A stretch of 64,000 nucleotides of DNA from Streptomyces sp. KL109B (lineage in GTDB: Bacteria > Actinomycetota > Actinomycetes > Streptomycetales > Streptomycetaceae): the NCBI RefSeq assembly GCF_030766935.1, contig NZ_JASERL010000012.1:1-64000 (forward strand), written 5' to 3'. How positions within the stretch are numbered: the first letter of the stretch is position 1; every line of letters starts with the position of its first letter. Positions 1-8,560 of the stretch are shown piece by piece. Position numbers and translations under genes: made by a program. The notes under the pieces are model-generated. The model was not told the origin of the DNA and searched no databases. It saw only the letters and a program-made list of their open reading frames with translations.

Positions 1-54
1 ACAGCCGTACGCCCCCCACAGCCGTACGACCCCCAACGCACAGGAGAACCCCCG
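1..54. other. Left-edge leader with duplicated element
   Basis: The first 54 bases lead into the gene that starts at 55. They contain a direct duplication: ACAGCCGTACG occurs at about 1-11 and again at 18-28, each followed by a C-rich run. AGGAG at 42-46 is the ribosome binding site of the next gene. No promoter is recognisable, so the gene may belong to an operon that starts outside the window. Confidence 0.5.
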
Positions 55-1161
55 GTGACCCGAACCGCCCCCGAAACCACCGGCCCGGCCAGGACGGCCC
101 TGCTCAATGTCCGCGTCCTCGACGGCCGGGAGCTGACCGAGCCGCGTACCGTCGTCATCGACGGCGATGTCATCTCACCCCGGACCGAGACCGGGGGCGC
201 CAGGCTGGTGGACGGCACCGGTATGACCTTGCTGCCCGGTCTCATCGACGCCCACGTGCACCTGCACGGAGCCGACACACTGGCCGCCCTCGCCTCCCAC
301 GGAGTCACCACCGCCCTGGACATGGCCACCTGGCCACCACAACTGCTGGCCTCCCTGCGCCGGGTGCCGCACCTGACCGACATCCGCAGCGCCGGCACAC
401 CTGCCATCGGCGACGGCGGACCCCACGCCCGGATCCCCGGCATGTCCGAGGACGCCGTCGTGCGCGGCCCGGTCCAGGCCCGAGAGTTCGTGGCGGCCCA
501 GGTGGCGGCGGGGGCCGACTACATCAAGATCGTGACCGAGGCGCCCGGCGAGGGCGGACCCGACCGGGAGACCGTGGACGCCCTGGTGGCAGCAGCCCGT
601 GCACACGGCAGGAAGACCGTCGCGCACGCCGCGAGCGCGGGTGCGTACCTCATGGCCTTCGACACGGGCGTCGACCTCATCACCCACATCCCGCTGGACC
701 GTCCGCTGGACGCCGCCGAAGCCACGCGCATGGCGGTGCGGGGACAGGTCTGCGTGCCCACCCTCACCATGATGGAAGGCACGGCGGCAGCGCGGGGCAT
801 CGCGCCCGCCTACCGCAACGCGGTGCGGAGCCTGGCCGCGCTGCGCGACGCAGGCGTGCCGATCCTGGCAGGCACCGACGCCAACACCCAGGCAGGGGTT
901 CCCTTCCAGGTCGAGCACGGCGCGAGCATCCATCACGAACTCGAGTTGCTCGTCGAGGCCGGGCTCACCCCCGCCGATGCGCTGCGCTCCGCCACCGCCC
1001 TGCCCGCCGAGCACTTCGGCCTCGACGACCGGGGCTCCGTCACCCCCGGGCTCCGCGCCGACCTGATCCTGGTCGAAGGGAACCCGCTGGACGACGTCCG
1101 GGCCACCCGCGCCCTGCGCCACATCTGGTGTGCGGGCGTCGAGCAGGCCCCGGCCGCCTGA
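55..1161 (+). CDS. Cytosolic metal-dependent amidohydrolase
   Basis: A 368-residue amidohydrolase-superfamily protein of the imidazolonepropionase/prolidase type. The N-terminal beta segment is followed by the metal motif H67-x-H69 in DAHVHLH, a lysine in DYIKIV, and AGTDAN near residue 277 that supplies the final aspartate. It has no signal peptide. The start is GTG at 55, set by AGGAG at 42-46. It is a clear paralogue of the Tat-exported protein encoded convergently at 1253-2443: both share RTVVI, TDIRSAGTPA, PTLTMMEG and LAGTDAN. The family hydrolyses cyclic amides, lactones or dipeptides. The substrate here is unknown, and the catabolic neighbourhood only suggests a small cyclic compound. 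Confidence 0.85.
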   Translation: MTRTAPETTGPARTALLNVRVLDGRELTEPRTVVIDGDVISPRTETGGARLVDGTGMTLLPGLIDAHVHLHGADTLAALASHGVTTALDMATWPPQLLASLRRVPHLTDIRSAGTPAIGDGGPHARIPGMSEDAVVRGPVQAREFVAAQVAAGADYIKIVTEAPGEGGPDRETVDALVAAARAHGRKTVAHAASAGAYLMAFDTGVDLITHIPLDRPLDAAEATRMAVRGQVCVPTLTMMEGTAAARGIAPAYRNAVRSLAALRDAGVPILAGTDANTQAGVPFQVEHGASIHHELELLVEAGLTPADALRSATALPAEHFGLDDRGSVTPGLRADLILVEGNPLDDVRATRALRHIWCAGVEQAPAA

Positions 1162-1245
1162 CGGGGCGGCGAACTCGCTGCGGAGCCGCAGGATGTTCCC
1201 GTTGCGTCGGTCCGCCGGGACGCGGTCGCCACGGGCCGTCCGCTG
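1162..1245 (-). pseudogene. Fragment of a HIT-family protein gene
   Basis: Read on the minus strand, this convergent gap encodes RVPADRRNGNILRLRSE (about 1224-1174). That closely matches VPADRRNGDILKLPSE near the C-terminus of the intact HIT protein at 21465-21932, with about 14 of 16 aligned positions identical. No start, HIT motif or remaining domain is present, so this is a decayed 3' fragment. It ties the HIT gene historically to the amidohydrolase pair and suggests duplication with rearrangement. Confidence 0.55.
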
Positions 1246-1252
1246 CTGCCGG

Positions 1253-2443
1253 TCAGCCGGCGGTGGAGTACTCCACGCCGCCCACCCAGACACCCCGGAT
1301 GGCGCGCGTCGCGGTGATGTCGGCGAGCGGGTCGCCGTCGATCAGGAGAAGGTCTGCGCGGCAGCCGGGACGGATGACACCACGGTCCCGCAGTCCGAAG
1401 GACTCGGCGGGCAGGTTCGTCGTGGCCCGCAGTGCCTCACGGGTGGTGAGCCCGGCCCGTACCAGCAACTCCAGTTCATGGTGGAGGCTGGTGCCGAACG
1501 GCGGCTGCACCGGGATCCCCGGCGTCCGATTGGCGTCCGTGCCCGCCAGGATCCGGGCGCCGGCCCGGCGCAGCGCGGCGACGCTGCCTTCGGCGGCCGC
1601 GTAGTCCATGCCGGGGATCCCGAGGCCGGCGAAGCCCTCCATCATCGTCAGGGTGGGTACGGCCACGGTGTTGGTGGCGGTGTAGCGTGCCGCCGTCGCG
1701 GCGGACAGGGCGCTGTCCAGGGGGACGTGGTGGATCATGTCGACGTCGGCGTCCAGCGCCCGCTCCACCGTCGCAGTGGTGGTCGCGTGGGCCATGACGA
1801 GCCTGCCGAAGGAATGCGCCGACGTCGTCACGGCCCTGATGGTCTCCGGGGCAAGGCCCGGTTCATCGACGATGATCTTGATGTAGTCCGACCCTTCGGC
1901 GATCCGCGTGCGTACGAACCGGGGGGCCTGGTCGGGGCCGGTCAGGACGGCGTCCGGCGGGAAAGTGGGCAGCTGGCTCTGCGCGCTTCCGGGCGCGACC
2001 GCCGGCGTGCCCGCGCTGCGGATGTCGGTCAGACCGGGCAGGCCGCGCAGTGAGTCGACGGCCGAGGGCGGGAAACAGGCCATGTCAAGGCCCGTCGTGA
2101 CACCGGAACCCGCCAGCTGCCGAAGGGTGTTGACGTCCTGCAGGTGGAGGTGCGCGTCGGTGAGGCCGGGCAGCAGGACCGCGCCTGCGCAGTCGATTCT
2201 GCGGGCCCCGAGTGCGGTGACACCTATCCGCCCGTTCTCGATGACCACGGTGCGCGGTGCGGTCACCTCGGAGCCGTCGAAGACCCGCACATTGGTCAGC
2301 GCGACCTTCTCGGCGAGGCTGCCGGTCTGCTCCTGCGCGTGGGCGACGGTGGGCCCGGCCAAGGCCTGCACCCCCGCGACGGCGATGCCGGCCACCGCGG
2401 CCGTCTTGAAGAAGTCACGCCGGTTCGTGTGGTTGATGCACAT
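1253..2443 (-). CDS. Tat-exported amidohydrolase, paralogue of the gene at 55-1161
   Basis: A 396-residue amidohydrolase. The N-terminus NRRDFFKTAAVAGIAVAG is a good twin-arginine signal, with likely cleavage after AHA near residue 35. The metal motif is DAHLHLQ, followed by DYIKII and ILAGTDAN, as in the cytosolic paralogue. The start ATG at 2443 is preceded by AGAGAGG. The frame stays open far upstream, but only this start gives the signal peptide and a ribosome site. The promoter with the shared operator lies about 245 bp upstream (2687-2715). It probably hydrolyses a cyclic amide or lactone outside the membrane, upstream of import by the MFS protein at 3086. The substrate is unknown. Confidence 0.85.
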   Translation of the reverse strand: MCINHTNRRDFFKTAAVAGIAVAGVQALAGPTVAHAQEQTGSLAEKVALTNVRVFDGSEVTAPRTVVIENGRIGVTALGARRIDCAGAVLLPGLTDAHLHLQDVNTLRQLAGSGVTTGLDMACFPPSAVDSLRGLPGLTDIRSAGTPAVAPGSAQSQLPTFPPDAVLTGPDQAPRFVRTRIAEGSDYIKIIVDEPGLAPETIRAVTTSAHSFGRLVMAHATTTATVERALDADVDMIHHVPLDSALSAATAARYTATNTVAVPTLTMMEGFAGLGIPGMDYAAAEGSVAALRRAGARILAGTDANRTPGIPVQPPFGTSLHHELELLVRAGLTTREALRATTNLPAESFGLRDRGVIRPGCRADLLLIDGDPLADITATRAIRGVWVGGVEYSTAG

Positions 2444-2504
2444 TCTCGTGCCTCTCTGCGGAGCGGATGCGGAAAGTGCGGGGGCCTCGCCACGGGCCGG
2501 ACAC

Positions 2505-2540
2505 GGCTCCGGTGTCGGCTCCGGTGTCGGCTCCGGTCTC
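2505..2540. repeat. 12-bp tandem repeat, three copies
   Basis: GGCTCCGGTGTC is present at 2505-2516 and 2517-2528, with a one-base variant at 2529-2540. It lies in the long 5' leader of the exported amidohydrolase gene. No function is evident. Confidence 0.85.
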
Positions 2541-2686
2541 GGCCGTCGACGCGAAGTTCGGTGTGGCGCGGCTGCCGGCCGTGCGGGCCTCGGGTGTTCC
2601 GGGCGCCGGGCAATCCGGCGGTGACACCGGTGGGCGCGGCCTTGGTGGCCCCGACCGAAGAGTTCGGGGCCCAGGCGATCGGACCG

Positions 2687-2715
2687 ACCGTAGCTGCAAT
2701 ATGTGATAACAGCAA
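2687..2715 (-). promoter_or_regulatory. Shared promoter-operator module, site A
   Basis: On the minus strand: -35 TTGCTG (2710-2715), 17-bp spacer, -10 TACGGT (2687-2692). The imperfect palindrome TGTTATCACA (2702-2711) overlaps the end of the -35 box and the spacer. The same arrangement is found at 8454-8482, 17283-17312 and 21990-22019. It drives the Tat amidohydrolase gene, with a long leader. A regulator bound here would block polymerase, so repression is the natural inference. Confidence 0.7.
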
Positions 2716-3085
2716 GCCTTGGTGTCACTTGGCGACCCCATCCGGCGAGGAAGAGGTGTCGCCGCCGAATTCGGTAGGCAGAGGGCATTGACACGCACTC
2801 GTGTCGGGCTCCAGCATCACTGCCAGTTCCCTGCGACGTGACACGACGGAACGGGCCACGCCCGCGCCGACGTTCCCGCGCCCTTGCATGTCCGTGACGC
2901 CCGGCGACGCGTCCCGGCAATCCAACTCCCCTTGTGGTGCCCGCTGTTGGCGTCCACCGGGTGTGCTCTCTGAAGCAGGAATCCCTACCGCGGCACCCCG
3001 TTTTCCGGGTGTGGACGCACTCGCATGCCTTCTTCGGCGTCGCCGTGGCCTTCCACTCGTGCAGTCCCTCGTGAGGAGTACGGAC

Positions 3086-4393
3086 ATGAACCCCACCCCT
3101 GGCGCACTCGCGACAAGAGGCCGCCCCGGCCCCGCCGTGGCCCTCGGACTCGTCATCCTGTGCATCGAGGGCTACGACCTCTTCATCCTGGGGTCGGTCG
3201 GCCCCGCTCTGATGTCCCATCCCGACTGGGACGTCACCAAGTCGACGCTGGGACTGCTGGGCAGTCTCACCGCGCTCGGCATGCCCCTGGGCTCCATCGC
3301 GGCCGGCTGGGCCGGTGACCTCTACGGCCGTCGTCTTCCCATGCTCGTCAGCCTGGTCTGGCTGTCCCTGAGCATGCTCCTGAGCGCCGCCTCCGGTGAT
3401 CTCGCCCTGTTCGCGGCGACACGGTTCCTGACCGGCATGGGCATCGGCGCCCTGATCCCCCTCGTCACCGCGTACGTCAGCGAAGCCGCCACGCCCGCTC
3501 GTCACTCCCTCCAGGTCGGGGCCGCCACCACGGGACTGCCCATCGGGGGGATTCTCACCGGGGTCGTCGGCCGCACCCTGCTGCCGGAATGGGACTTCCG
3601 TTGGCTCTTCCTCTTCGGGGTCATCCCCTTGCTCCTGGTCCCCGTGGTGTGGCGCCTGGTCCCCGCTGGGACGCGGGACCACCCGAGGCGGGACCACCCG
3701 AGGCGGGACCGGCTCGAAGCCGCGAACACCCCGACCGGAACCTCCCTCAAACGCCCCGCCAACCAGCTCGGCCAACTCCTCGCCCCCAACCACCGCCGGT
3801 CGACCCTGCTGTTCTGGGCGGCCACGTTCGCCGGCCTCGTCATCGTCTACGGTGCCAGCACGTGGCTCCCGGCCCTGATGGTCGACTCCGGCTACGACGT
3901 CGGCTCTTCGCTGGAGTTCTCCATCGCCTTCAACGCCGGGGCCGTGGTCGGCACCATCGGGGCCGCACTGGTCGCGGACCGGGGACTCCTGAAGGCCGCC
4001 ACGATCGTGAGCTTCCTCCTCGCCGCCGCTGCCATGGTCACGCTGAGCACACCACAGCCCCGCCCGCTGCTCCTCGCCGCCTCGGCCGTCGCGGGTTCCG
4101 GGGCGCTCGGCACCCAGGCGCTCGTCAACATCTACGTCGCTCATGCCCACCCGGCGCGGCTGCGCGGCACCGCCCTGGGCTTCAGCCTCGGAGTGGGACG
4201 TGTCGGCGCGATCGTCGGCCCGAGCTACCTGGCCGCCGTCACCGTGCTGATCGCCTCCTCCAAGGCCGGCTTCTACGCCTTCGTCGTCCCGGCCCTCCTC
4301 GGCGCGGCCCTGATCGCGATGCTGACACCGTCCCGCCGTCCGTCCGGAGCGGAGCAGCCCGGGGTATCGGCCGGGGCGCCCACGACCTCCTGA
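3086..4393 (+). CDS. MFS transporter, aromatic acid:H+ symporter type
   Basis: A 435-residue, 12-helix major facilitator protein. The first helix, ALGLVILCIEGYDLFILGSVGP, has the D-x-F-I-like signature of the AAHS family, and GDLYGRRLP after helix 2 is the MFS loop motif. The start ATG at 3086 is set by GAGGAG at about 3072-3077; the frame is open upstream but has no ribosome site. The central loop contains a duplicated DHPRR from a 15-bp tandem repeat near 3670-3712. The importer sits between the exported amidohydrolase and the exported decarboxylase-like protein. Uptake of a hydroxybenzoate-type acid is the likely role; the exact substrate is unknown. Confidence 0.8.
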   Translation: MNPTPGALATRGRPGPAVALGLVILCIEGYDLFILGSVGPALMSHPDWDVTKSTLGLLGSLTALGMPLGSIAAGWAGDLYGRRLPMLVSLVWLSLSMLLSAASGDLALFAATRFLTGMGIGALIPLVTAYVSEAATPARHSLQVGAATTGLPIGGILTGVVGRTLLPEWDFRWLFLFGVIPLLLVPVVWRLVPAGTRDHPRRDHPRRDRLEAANTPTGTSLKRPANQLGQLLAPNHRRSTLLFWAATFAGLVIVYGASTWLPALMVDSGYDVGSSLEFSIAFNAGAVVGTIGAALVADRGLLKAATIVSFLLAAAAMVTLSTPQPRPLLLAASAVAGSGALGTQALVNIYVAHAHPARLRGTALGFSLGVGRVGAIVGPSYLAAVTVLIASSKAGFYAFVVPALLGAALIAMLTPSRRPSGAEQPGVSAGAPTTS

Positions 4394-4432
4394 AAAAGGG
4401 GCTGTTGGGAGGCCGCGCATGACATGGGCCCT

Positions 4433-4455
4433 GTGGCCGCCCCGGCCGCGGCCAC
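4433..4455. terminator. Hairpin between convergent genes
   Basis: GTGGCCGC (4433-4440) and GCGGCCAC (4448-4455) form an 8-bp GC-only stem with a 7-nt loop, 40 bases after the MFS stop and facing the decarboxylase gene end. It is probably a shared terminator. Confidence 0.5.
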
Positions 4456-4527
4456 CCTTGACGCCCCGCGCACCATGACGAGCACGGGGCGGGGCGCCAA
4501 CGGTGTGCCTCTCGGTGCCTGGGCGCA

Positions 4528-5628
4528 TCACAGCTTCAGGATGCGCTCGGCATTGCGGTGGGCGATTTTCTTGCGGTGGCCGCTCGACAGGTTCGCGTGA
4601 CGCAGGAAACCGACGGCCTGTTCGCTCTTTTCGAAGGGGTAGTCGACGGCGAAGAGCACGTTGTCGATGCCCATGGCCTGGATGGCGGCCTGGAGCATGG
4701 TGTCGTCCATGACTCCCGAGGTGGTGATGGCGATGTTCTCGACGAGGTACTCGGACGGCTTCTTCTTCAGCGCCACGCGGGTGTTGATGTTCTGGATCTG
4801 TACGTCGAGGCGGGACATCTGGAAGGGCAGGAACTCGCCCATGTGGCCCACGATGAGTCTGGCCCCGGGGAAGTCGTCGAAGACCCCGCCGAGGATGACC
4901 CGCAGGGCGTGTCCACCGGTCTCGGCCGCCCAGCTGTAGAGCGGGCCGACCAGCTCAGGGCGGTCCTTCGTGAGACCCCAGTCACCGGCCGGGGCCGGAG
5001 TGGGGTGGAGGTAGAGGGCGGCGCCCAGTTCCTCGAGCGCGGCCCACACCGGCCGGAACTGCGGCTCGTCCAGGTAGTGGCCACAGGTGTGGCCGTTGAC
5101 CAGGAACCCGGCCATCTTGAGGTCACGCATGGCACGACGGGCCTCCCGCACGGCCGCCTCGGGGTCCTGGAGGGGCAGCGCGGCGAGGCCGCCGAACCGG
5201 GTGGGGTGGGCCGCGATGATGCCGGCCAGCGCGTCGTTGGCGACCTGCGCGTCCCGCACGGCGACGGCCGCGTCGGGCTGCATCTGCACACCGGGCGGGG
5301 TGAGGGACAGCACCTGCATGGCGACGCCGTTCGCGTCCATGTCGGCGAGCCGGTAATCGGTGATGTCGGGGAGCCGCTTCATCCACTGCGCGGTGACCTC
5401 GGGTTTGAAGGGGATCGCACCGTTCAGTGCCGTGCCCTGGGTGATGAGGCCGGGCAGCATGACGGCTTCCTCGATGGCGATGATCCTCAGACGGCCGTCC
5501 CGGTCGGGCTTGCCGTCGTGGGCCGTGGCAACGCCAGAGGCCATCAGTGTGGTGGCGCCGGCGAGTGCGGCGCCTGTACCGGCGGCGGTGTTGAGGACCT
5601 GACGTCTCGTCCACGGGCGGGTGTTCAT
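4528..5628 (-). CDS. Tat-exported amidohydrolase-2, dihydroxybenzoate decarboxylase-like
   Basis: A 366-residue protein of the ACMSD/gamma-resorcylate decarboxylase branch of the amidohydrolases. The N-terminus WTRRQVLNTAAGTGAALAG is a Tat-like signal with cleavage near ATA-HD (about residue 37). Landmark motifs are IEEAV (E53, E54, A55), LPLQDPEAA, YLHP (H208), GHMGE (H262, E265) and VDYPFE (D329). The second ligand position is alanine where gamma-resorcylate decarboxylase has histidine; alanine is also seen in 2,3-dihydroxybenzoate decarboxylases. The start at 5628 is supported by GAAGGAAG. Export is odd, because characterised relatives are cytosolic. It may decarboxylate a dihydroxybenzoate or act as a hydrolase; the activity is untested. 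Confidence 0.8.
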   Translation of the reverse strand: MNTRPWTRRQVLNTAAGTGAALAGATTLMASGVATAHDGKPDRDGRLRIIAIEEAVMLPGLITQGTALNGAIPFKPEVTAQWMKRLPDITDYRLADMDANGVAMQVLSLTPPGVQMQPDAAVAVRDAQVANDALAGIIAAHPTRFGGLAALPLQDPEAAVREARRAMRDLKMAGFLVNGHTCGHYLDEPQFRPVWAALEELGAALYLHPTPAPAGDWGLTKDRPELVGPLYSWAAETGGHALRVILGGVFDDFPGARLIVGHMGEFLPFQMSRLDVQIQNINTRVALKKKPSEYLVENIAITTSGVMDDTMLQAAIQAMGIDNVLFAVDYPFEKSEQAVGFLRHANLSSGHRKKIAHRNAERILKL

Positions 5629-5839
5629 GCGGGCCACTTCCTTCGGGAAAGGGGGTTCGGGTGCGCAGCTGTCTCGTTCATCGGGTACAGGCCGCCCCGG
5701 CCGCGAGGCAGGTGCCTCGGACAGGGCGCGGCCGGGGCGGAGTCCGGTGTTCGGAGGGCAGACGTGCCGGTCAACGGAGCCGCGGAGCACGCCTGTTGAA
5801 GAATCGACGGACGATACGGGCAGGTCTGTGCGGAGGCCT

Positions 5840-7480
5840 TCAAGCGCGGCGAGGCGCCGCCGACCCGCCCGGGTTCGCGCGGCCGACCAGTGTGTCCACG
5901 AGAGCGAGGGCGTCCTCGGGGGCCGTGTTCCCCAGCCAGCCGACCACCTGGTCAGGGCGGACCAGCACCAGGCGGCTGCCCAGCAGCTCGGCGTAGTCGG
6001 TGCGCGCCGACTCCGGCAGCCGCACCACGGTGAGCGGCACGCCCCGCAGACGTGCGGCCTCCTCGATGGCGGTCTCCGACGCCCAGTCCCCGAAGGTGAG
6101 CAGCGTCAGATGGTCCCCGAGCAGGTCGTACAGGGAACGGCCGTCGTCGAGGAACACATGCGGCAGTCGGGCGCCCGTCCGCGCGGCGCCCTCCGGTCCG
6201 TCGCCGCCCGCGGGCACGATCGGTGAGGCGGTGATCCGGAGTCCGAGGACCAGGTCGAGGGCGTGGAACTCCGCCTTCTTGGTTTCCTGGATGCGCGCGC
6301 CCGCCGCGCGCCGGGCCTCGGCACCCGCCTCGTCCGCCGCGTCGAGGTTGGCGGCGAGCAACTCGGTGGAGAGCACGCGCATGTTGGCGGTCGCTTCGCG
6401 GATGACGCGTTCCTGGACGGGGCGGCGCTCATCCTCGTAACTGTCGAGGAGGCCCGGCCCGCCCCATCCGCCGAGCACGGCCGCGAGTTTCCAGCCCAGA
6501 TCGACCGCGTCCGCGATCCCGGTGTTCAGCCCGTGCCCGCCGAACGGCGGGTTGAGGTGCGCGGCGTCACCGGCGAGGAAGACCCTGCGGCGGCGCATGC
6601 GGTCGACGATCTGCATCCGGGCGGTCCACGGGTCGGTGGACAGCACTTTGGCCCGCACATGCCTGCCCGCCACCGCGTCGATGATGTGCCGCGCTTCGCG
6701 CTCACCGGTCTCCCGGTCGACGCCGAAGGCGATCGCCCACCAGGTGTTCGCCCGGTCCAGCGGGCCGACCAGGGCCGGGGCGGTCGGGTTGACGACCCAG
6801 TACTGCACGGCAGGCCCGTGCCGTACGTGCTCCCACAGTCCGGGGCTCTCGAAGACCATGCCGAAGTTCGGGCTCAGTGACTTCCCACCCAGGTAACGGG
6901 AGTTGATCTGCTCCCGCACGACGCTGCGCGGGCCGTCGCAGCCGATCACGTAGTCCGCCGTGACGCTGCTGCGGTCACCGAGACGGTCCTCGACGGTCAC
7001 GGACACCAGGTCGTCGTCCTGGTCCACGCAGGTCACCTTCGAGCCGAGGGCGAGCCGACATGTGCCGAGTTCGTCGACCGCGTCGCGAAGGACCTCCTCC
7101 AGGACGTACTGCGGTGCCTGCTGGCCGACTTCCGGGAAGCGGTCGCCCTCGGGCACAAGCCCCAGCACACCCCTGAAACGTGACAGTTCCCTGCCGGTCA
7201 GTGAGGTGCAGAACACGACGTCCTGCGCCCAGGACGTGGGCAGCGGGGCGCGTGCCCGCAGGCGCTCGGCCAGACCCCAGCGGCGTAGGTGCTCCATCGT
7301 GCGTACGTTGAGCGTCTTGCAACGGGGGCGAGCCCTGGAGACGGTGACACGCGGCTCGACCACCAGGCAGTCGACACCGCGCCGGCCCAGCTCGACGGCC
7401 GCCGCCAGACCGACCGGCCCGCCCCCGGCGATGAGTACCCGCACATGCCGGGGGAGGGGCTCGGCGTCGGCGGACGGCAT
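5840..7480 (-). CDS. Class A FAD-dependent aromatic hydroxylase
   Basis: A 546-residue flavoprotein monooxygenase of the PheA/TfdB/MhpA type. It has the FAD dinucleotide motif GGGPVG (19-24), GCDGPRS (180-186, the DG motif) and GDAAHLNPPFGGHGLNTG (304-321, the second FAD motif). The C-terminal third is the thioredoxin-like tail usual in phenol hydroxylases. The ATG at 7480 overlaps the stop of the upstream hydrolase gene in a TGATG junction, so the two are translationally coupled. It probably inserts an ortho hydroxyl group into a phenolic ring using NAD(P)H and O2, preparing it for ring cleavage. The exact substrate is unknown. Confidence 0.85.
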   Translation of the reverse strand: MPSADAEPLPRHVRVLIAGGGPVGLAAAVELGRRGVDCLVVEPRVTVSRARPRCKTLNVRTMEHLRRWGLAERLRARAPLPTSWAQDVVFCTSLTGRELSRFRGVLGLVPEGDRFPEVGQQAPQYVLEEVLRDAVDELGTCRLALGSKVTCVDQDDDLVSVTVEDRLGDRSSVTADYVIGCDGPRSVVREQINSRYLGGKSLSPNFGMVFESPGLWEHVRHGPAVQYWVVNPTAPALVGPLDRANTWWAIAFGVDRETGEREARHIIDAVAGRHVRAKVLSTDPWTARMQIVDRMRRRRVFLAGDAAHLNPPFGGHGLNTGIADAVDLGWKLAAVLGGWGGPGLLDSYEDERRPVQERVIREATANMRVLSTELLAANLDAADEAGAEARRAAGARIQETKKAEFHALDLVLGLRITASPIVPAGGDGPEGAARTGARLPHVFLDDGRSLYDLLGDHLTLLTFGDWASETAIEEAARLRGVPLTVVRLPESARTDYAELLGSRLVLVRPDQVVGWLGNTAPEDALALVDTLVGRANPGGSAAPRRA

Positions 7481-8388
7481 CAGGTCTCGTCTCCTGCCCG
7501 CTGCCGCGTCGCAGCCCAGTGCGCACACTCCTCGGCGAACGCGAGCTGCCGCAGGTGCAGCGCGTCCCCGAGCACGTGGTGATCGATGCAGTGGCCCGTG
7601 TCCCGGGCGACGCTCGCGTCCACGAAGGGGGCCGCGGTGAACATCGCGGCGAACCGGGCGACGTTCTGAGAGCCGCTGCTCCACAGGGCGTCGAACTCGG
7701 CGAGCGCGTTGTGCACGGGAACCCGGACCCGTGGGGCGAGGGCGGGCAGATGCTCCCTCGGCCACGCCGGAGCCTGCACCAACTCCCGTACGGGCACGGG
7801 CGCGTAGGACTCGTGCGCCTGCCGCATCCCCTCGGCCCTGTAGGTGTGCGCGGGGCCGAACATCACCTTGTCCCGCTCCTGGTATGGCAGGTCCACGGTC
7901 TCGTCCGGAGGGAGGGAGCCGAGAGCCTCGGCCGCTCCGCCGCCGGGGATGACGGCCCCCATCCCGGTCGCCGAGACACCGATCAGCGGGACGTCGGGGG
8001 GCGAGGCGGCGATCATCAGGGCGAGCATGCCGCCGATCGAATGGCCGACGAGGAACACGCCGTCGGCCCCGAGACGTGTGGCCGCCTGGGTCATGGCGTC
8101 GCTGAGCAGAGCCACGTGCCGTGAAAAGGTGTTGGCTTCGGGGGCGAGAGGGGTGCTGCCGCCGTAGCCGGGGCGGTCGAAGGCCAGCACCGGGTGGCCG
8201 TGTGCGGCGGCGACGTCGAGGAAGGACCCCTCAGGGGAGCCCGCGACGTCGAAGTACTGCGCCGTGTACGTGCCGCCGTGCAGGGCGACGATCAGGGGCT
8301 TGCCGGTTGCTTCGGCCGGTCCTGCGGTCAGTGCGGTGATCTTGTGTCCGTCGACTTCAAAGGTCAGAACGTCGCGCTGCTTGGCCAT
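7480..8388 (-). CDS. Alpha/beta hydrolase
   Basis: A 302-residue alpha/beta-fold hydrolase. It has the oxyanion segment ALHGGTY near residue 36, the nucleophile elbow GHSIGG near residue 116, and a C-terminal DTGHCIDHH that supplies the histidine. The start ATG at 8388 follows GGAGAGG. It is the first gene of a two-gene operon with the flavin hydroxylase and is driven by shared module B (8454-8482). In this context it could hydrolyse a ring-cleavage product, as MhpC does, or an ester of the phenolic substrate. Neither is proven. Confidence 0.8.
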   Translation of the reverse strand: MAKQRDVLTFEVDGHKITALTAGPAEATGKPLIVALHGGTYTAQYFDVAGSPEGSFLDVAAAHGHPVLAFDRPGYGGSTPLAPEANTFSRHVALLSDAMTQAATRLGADGVFLVGHSIGGMLALMIAASPPDVPLIGVSATGMGAVIPGGGAAEALGSLPPDETVDLPYQERDKVMFGPAHTYRAEGMRQAHESYAPVPVRELVQAPAWPREHLPALAPRVRVPVHNALAEFDALWSSGSQNVARFAAMFTAAPFVDASVARDTGHCIDHHVLGDALHLRQLAFAEECAHWAATRQRAGDET

Positions 8389-8453
8389 GTGTGGCCTCTC
8401 CTGCCAGAGGTGGGTCCCGTCGGAGCCCGGTTCAGTTGCTTCGGGGCTCTGCG

Positions 8454-8482
8454 AGCGTATGTGCTATATGTGATAACAGAAA
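8454..8482 (-). promoter_or_regulatory. Shared promoter-operator module, site B
   Basis: On the minus strand: -35 TTTCTG (8477-8482), 17-bp spacer, -10 TACGCT (8454-8459), with TGTTATCACA at 8469-8478. The flanking ATATAG is identical to site C. It lies 66 bp ahead of the hydrolase start at 8388 and so controls the hydrolase-hydroxylase operon. Confidence 0.75.
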
Positions 8483-8532
8483 GGGTTGGCGGTGCTTTGT
8501 GGTCGGCCCTTGATGTGCCCTCGCCGAGTCGT

Positions 8533-8560
8533 CCGTCATCCGTCATCCGTCATCCGTCAC
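8533..8560. repeat. 7-bp tandem repeat over the ALDH stop codon
   Basis: CCGTCAT occurs at 8533-8539, 8540-8546 and 8547-8553, and CCGTCAC at 8554-8560. The last copy contains the stop codon of the aldehyde dehydrogenase gene (8557-8559). Confidence 0.85.

Larger units (their letters stand above)
2444..3085. other. Divergent regulatory gap without a gene
   Basis: This 642-base gap separates the exported amidohydrolase (minus) from the MFS importer (plus). It holds a 12-bp tandem repeat (2505-2540), the shared promoter-operator (2687-2715) and a short palindrome GACACG-N4-CGTGTC at 2790-2805 next to a TTGACA at 2788-2793. Open frames across it lack ribosome sites and family resemblance. Confidence 0.6.

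Noticed and set aside
3668..3712. Possible frameshift in the MFS gene at the duplicated DHPRR segment
   Set aside because: The 15-bp repeat keeps frame, and transmembrane helices on both sides continue in one frame.
1253..4531. Single 1092-codon minus-strand frame covering the amidohydrolase and the region opposite the MFS gene
   Set aside because: Only codons below 2443 show family features; the rest is an antisense shadow of the MFS gene and intergenic DNA, common in high-GC sequence.
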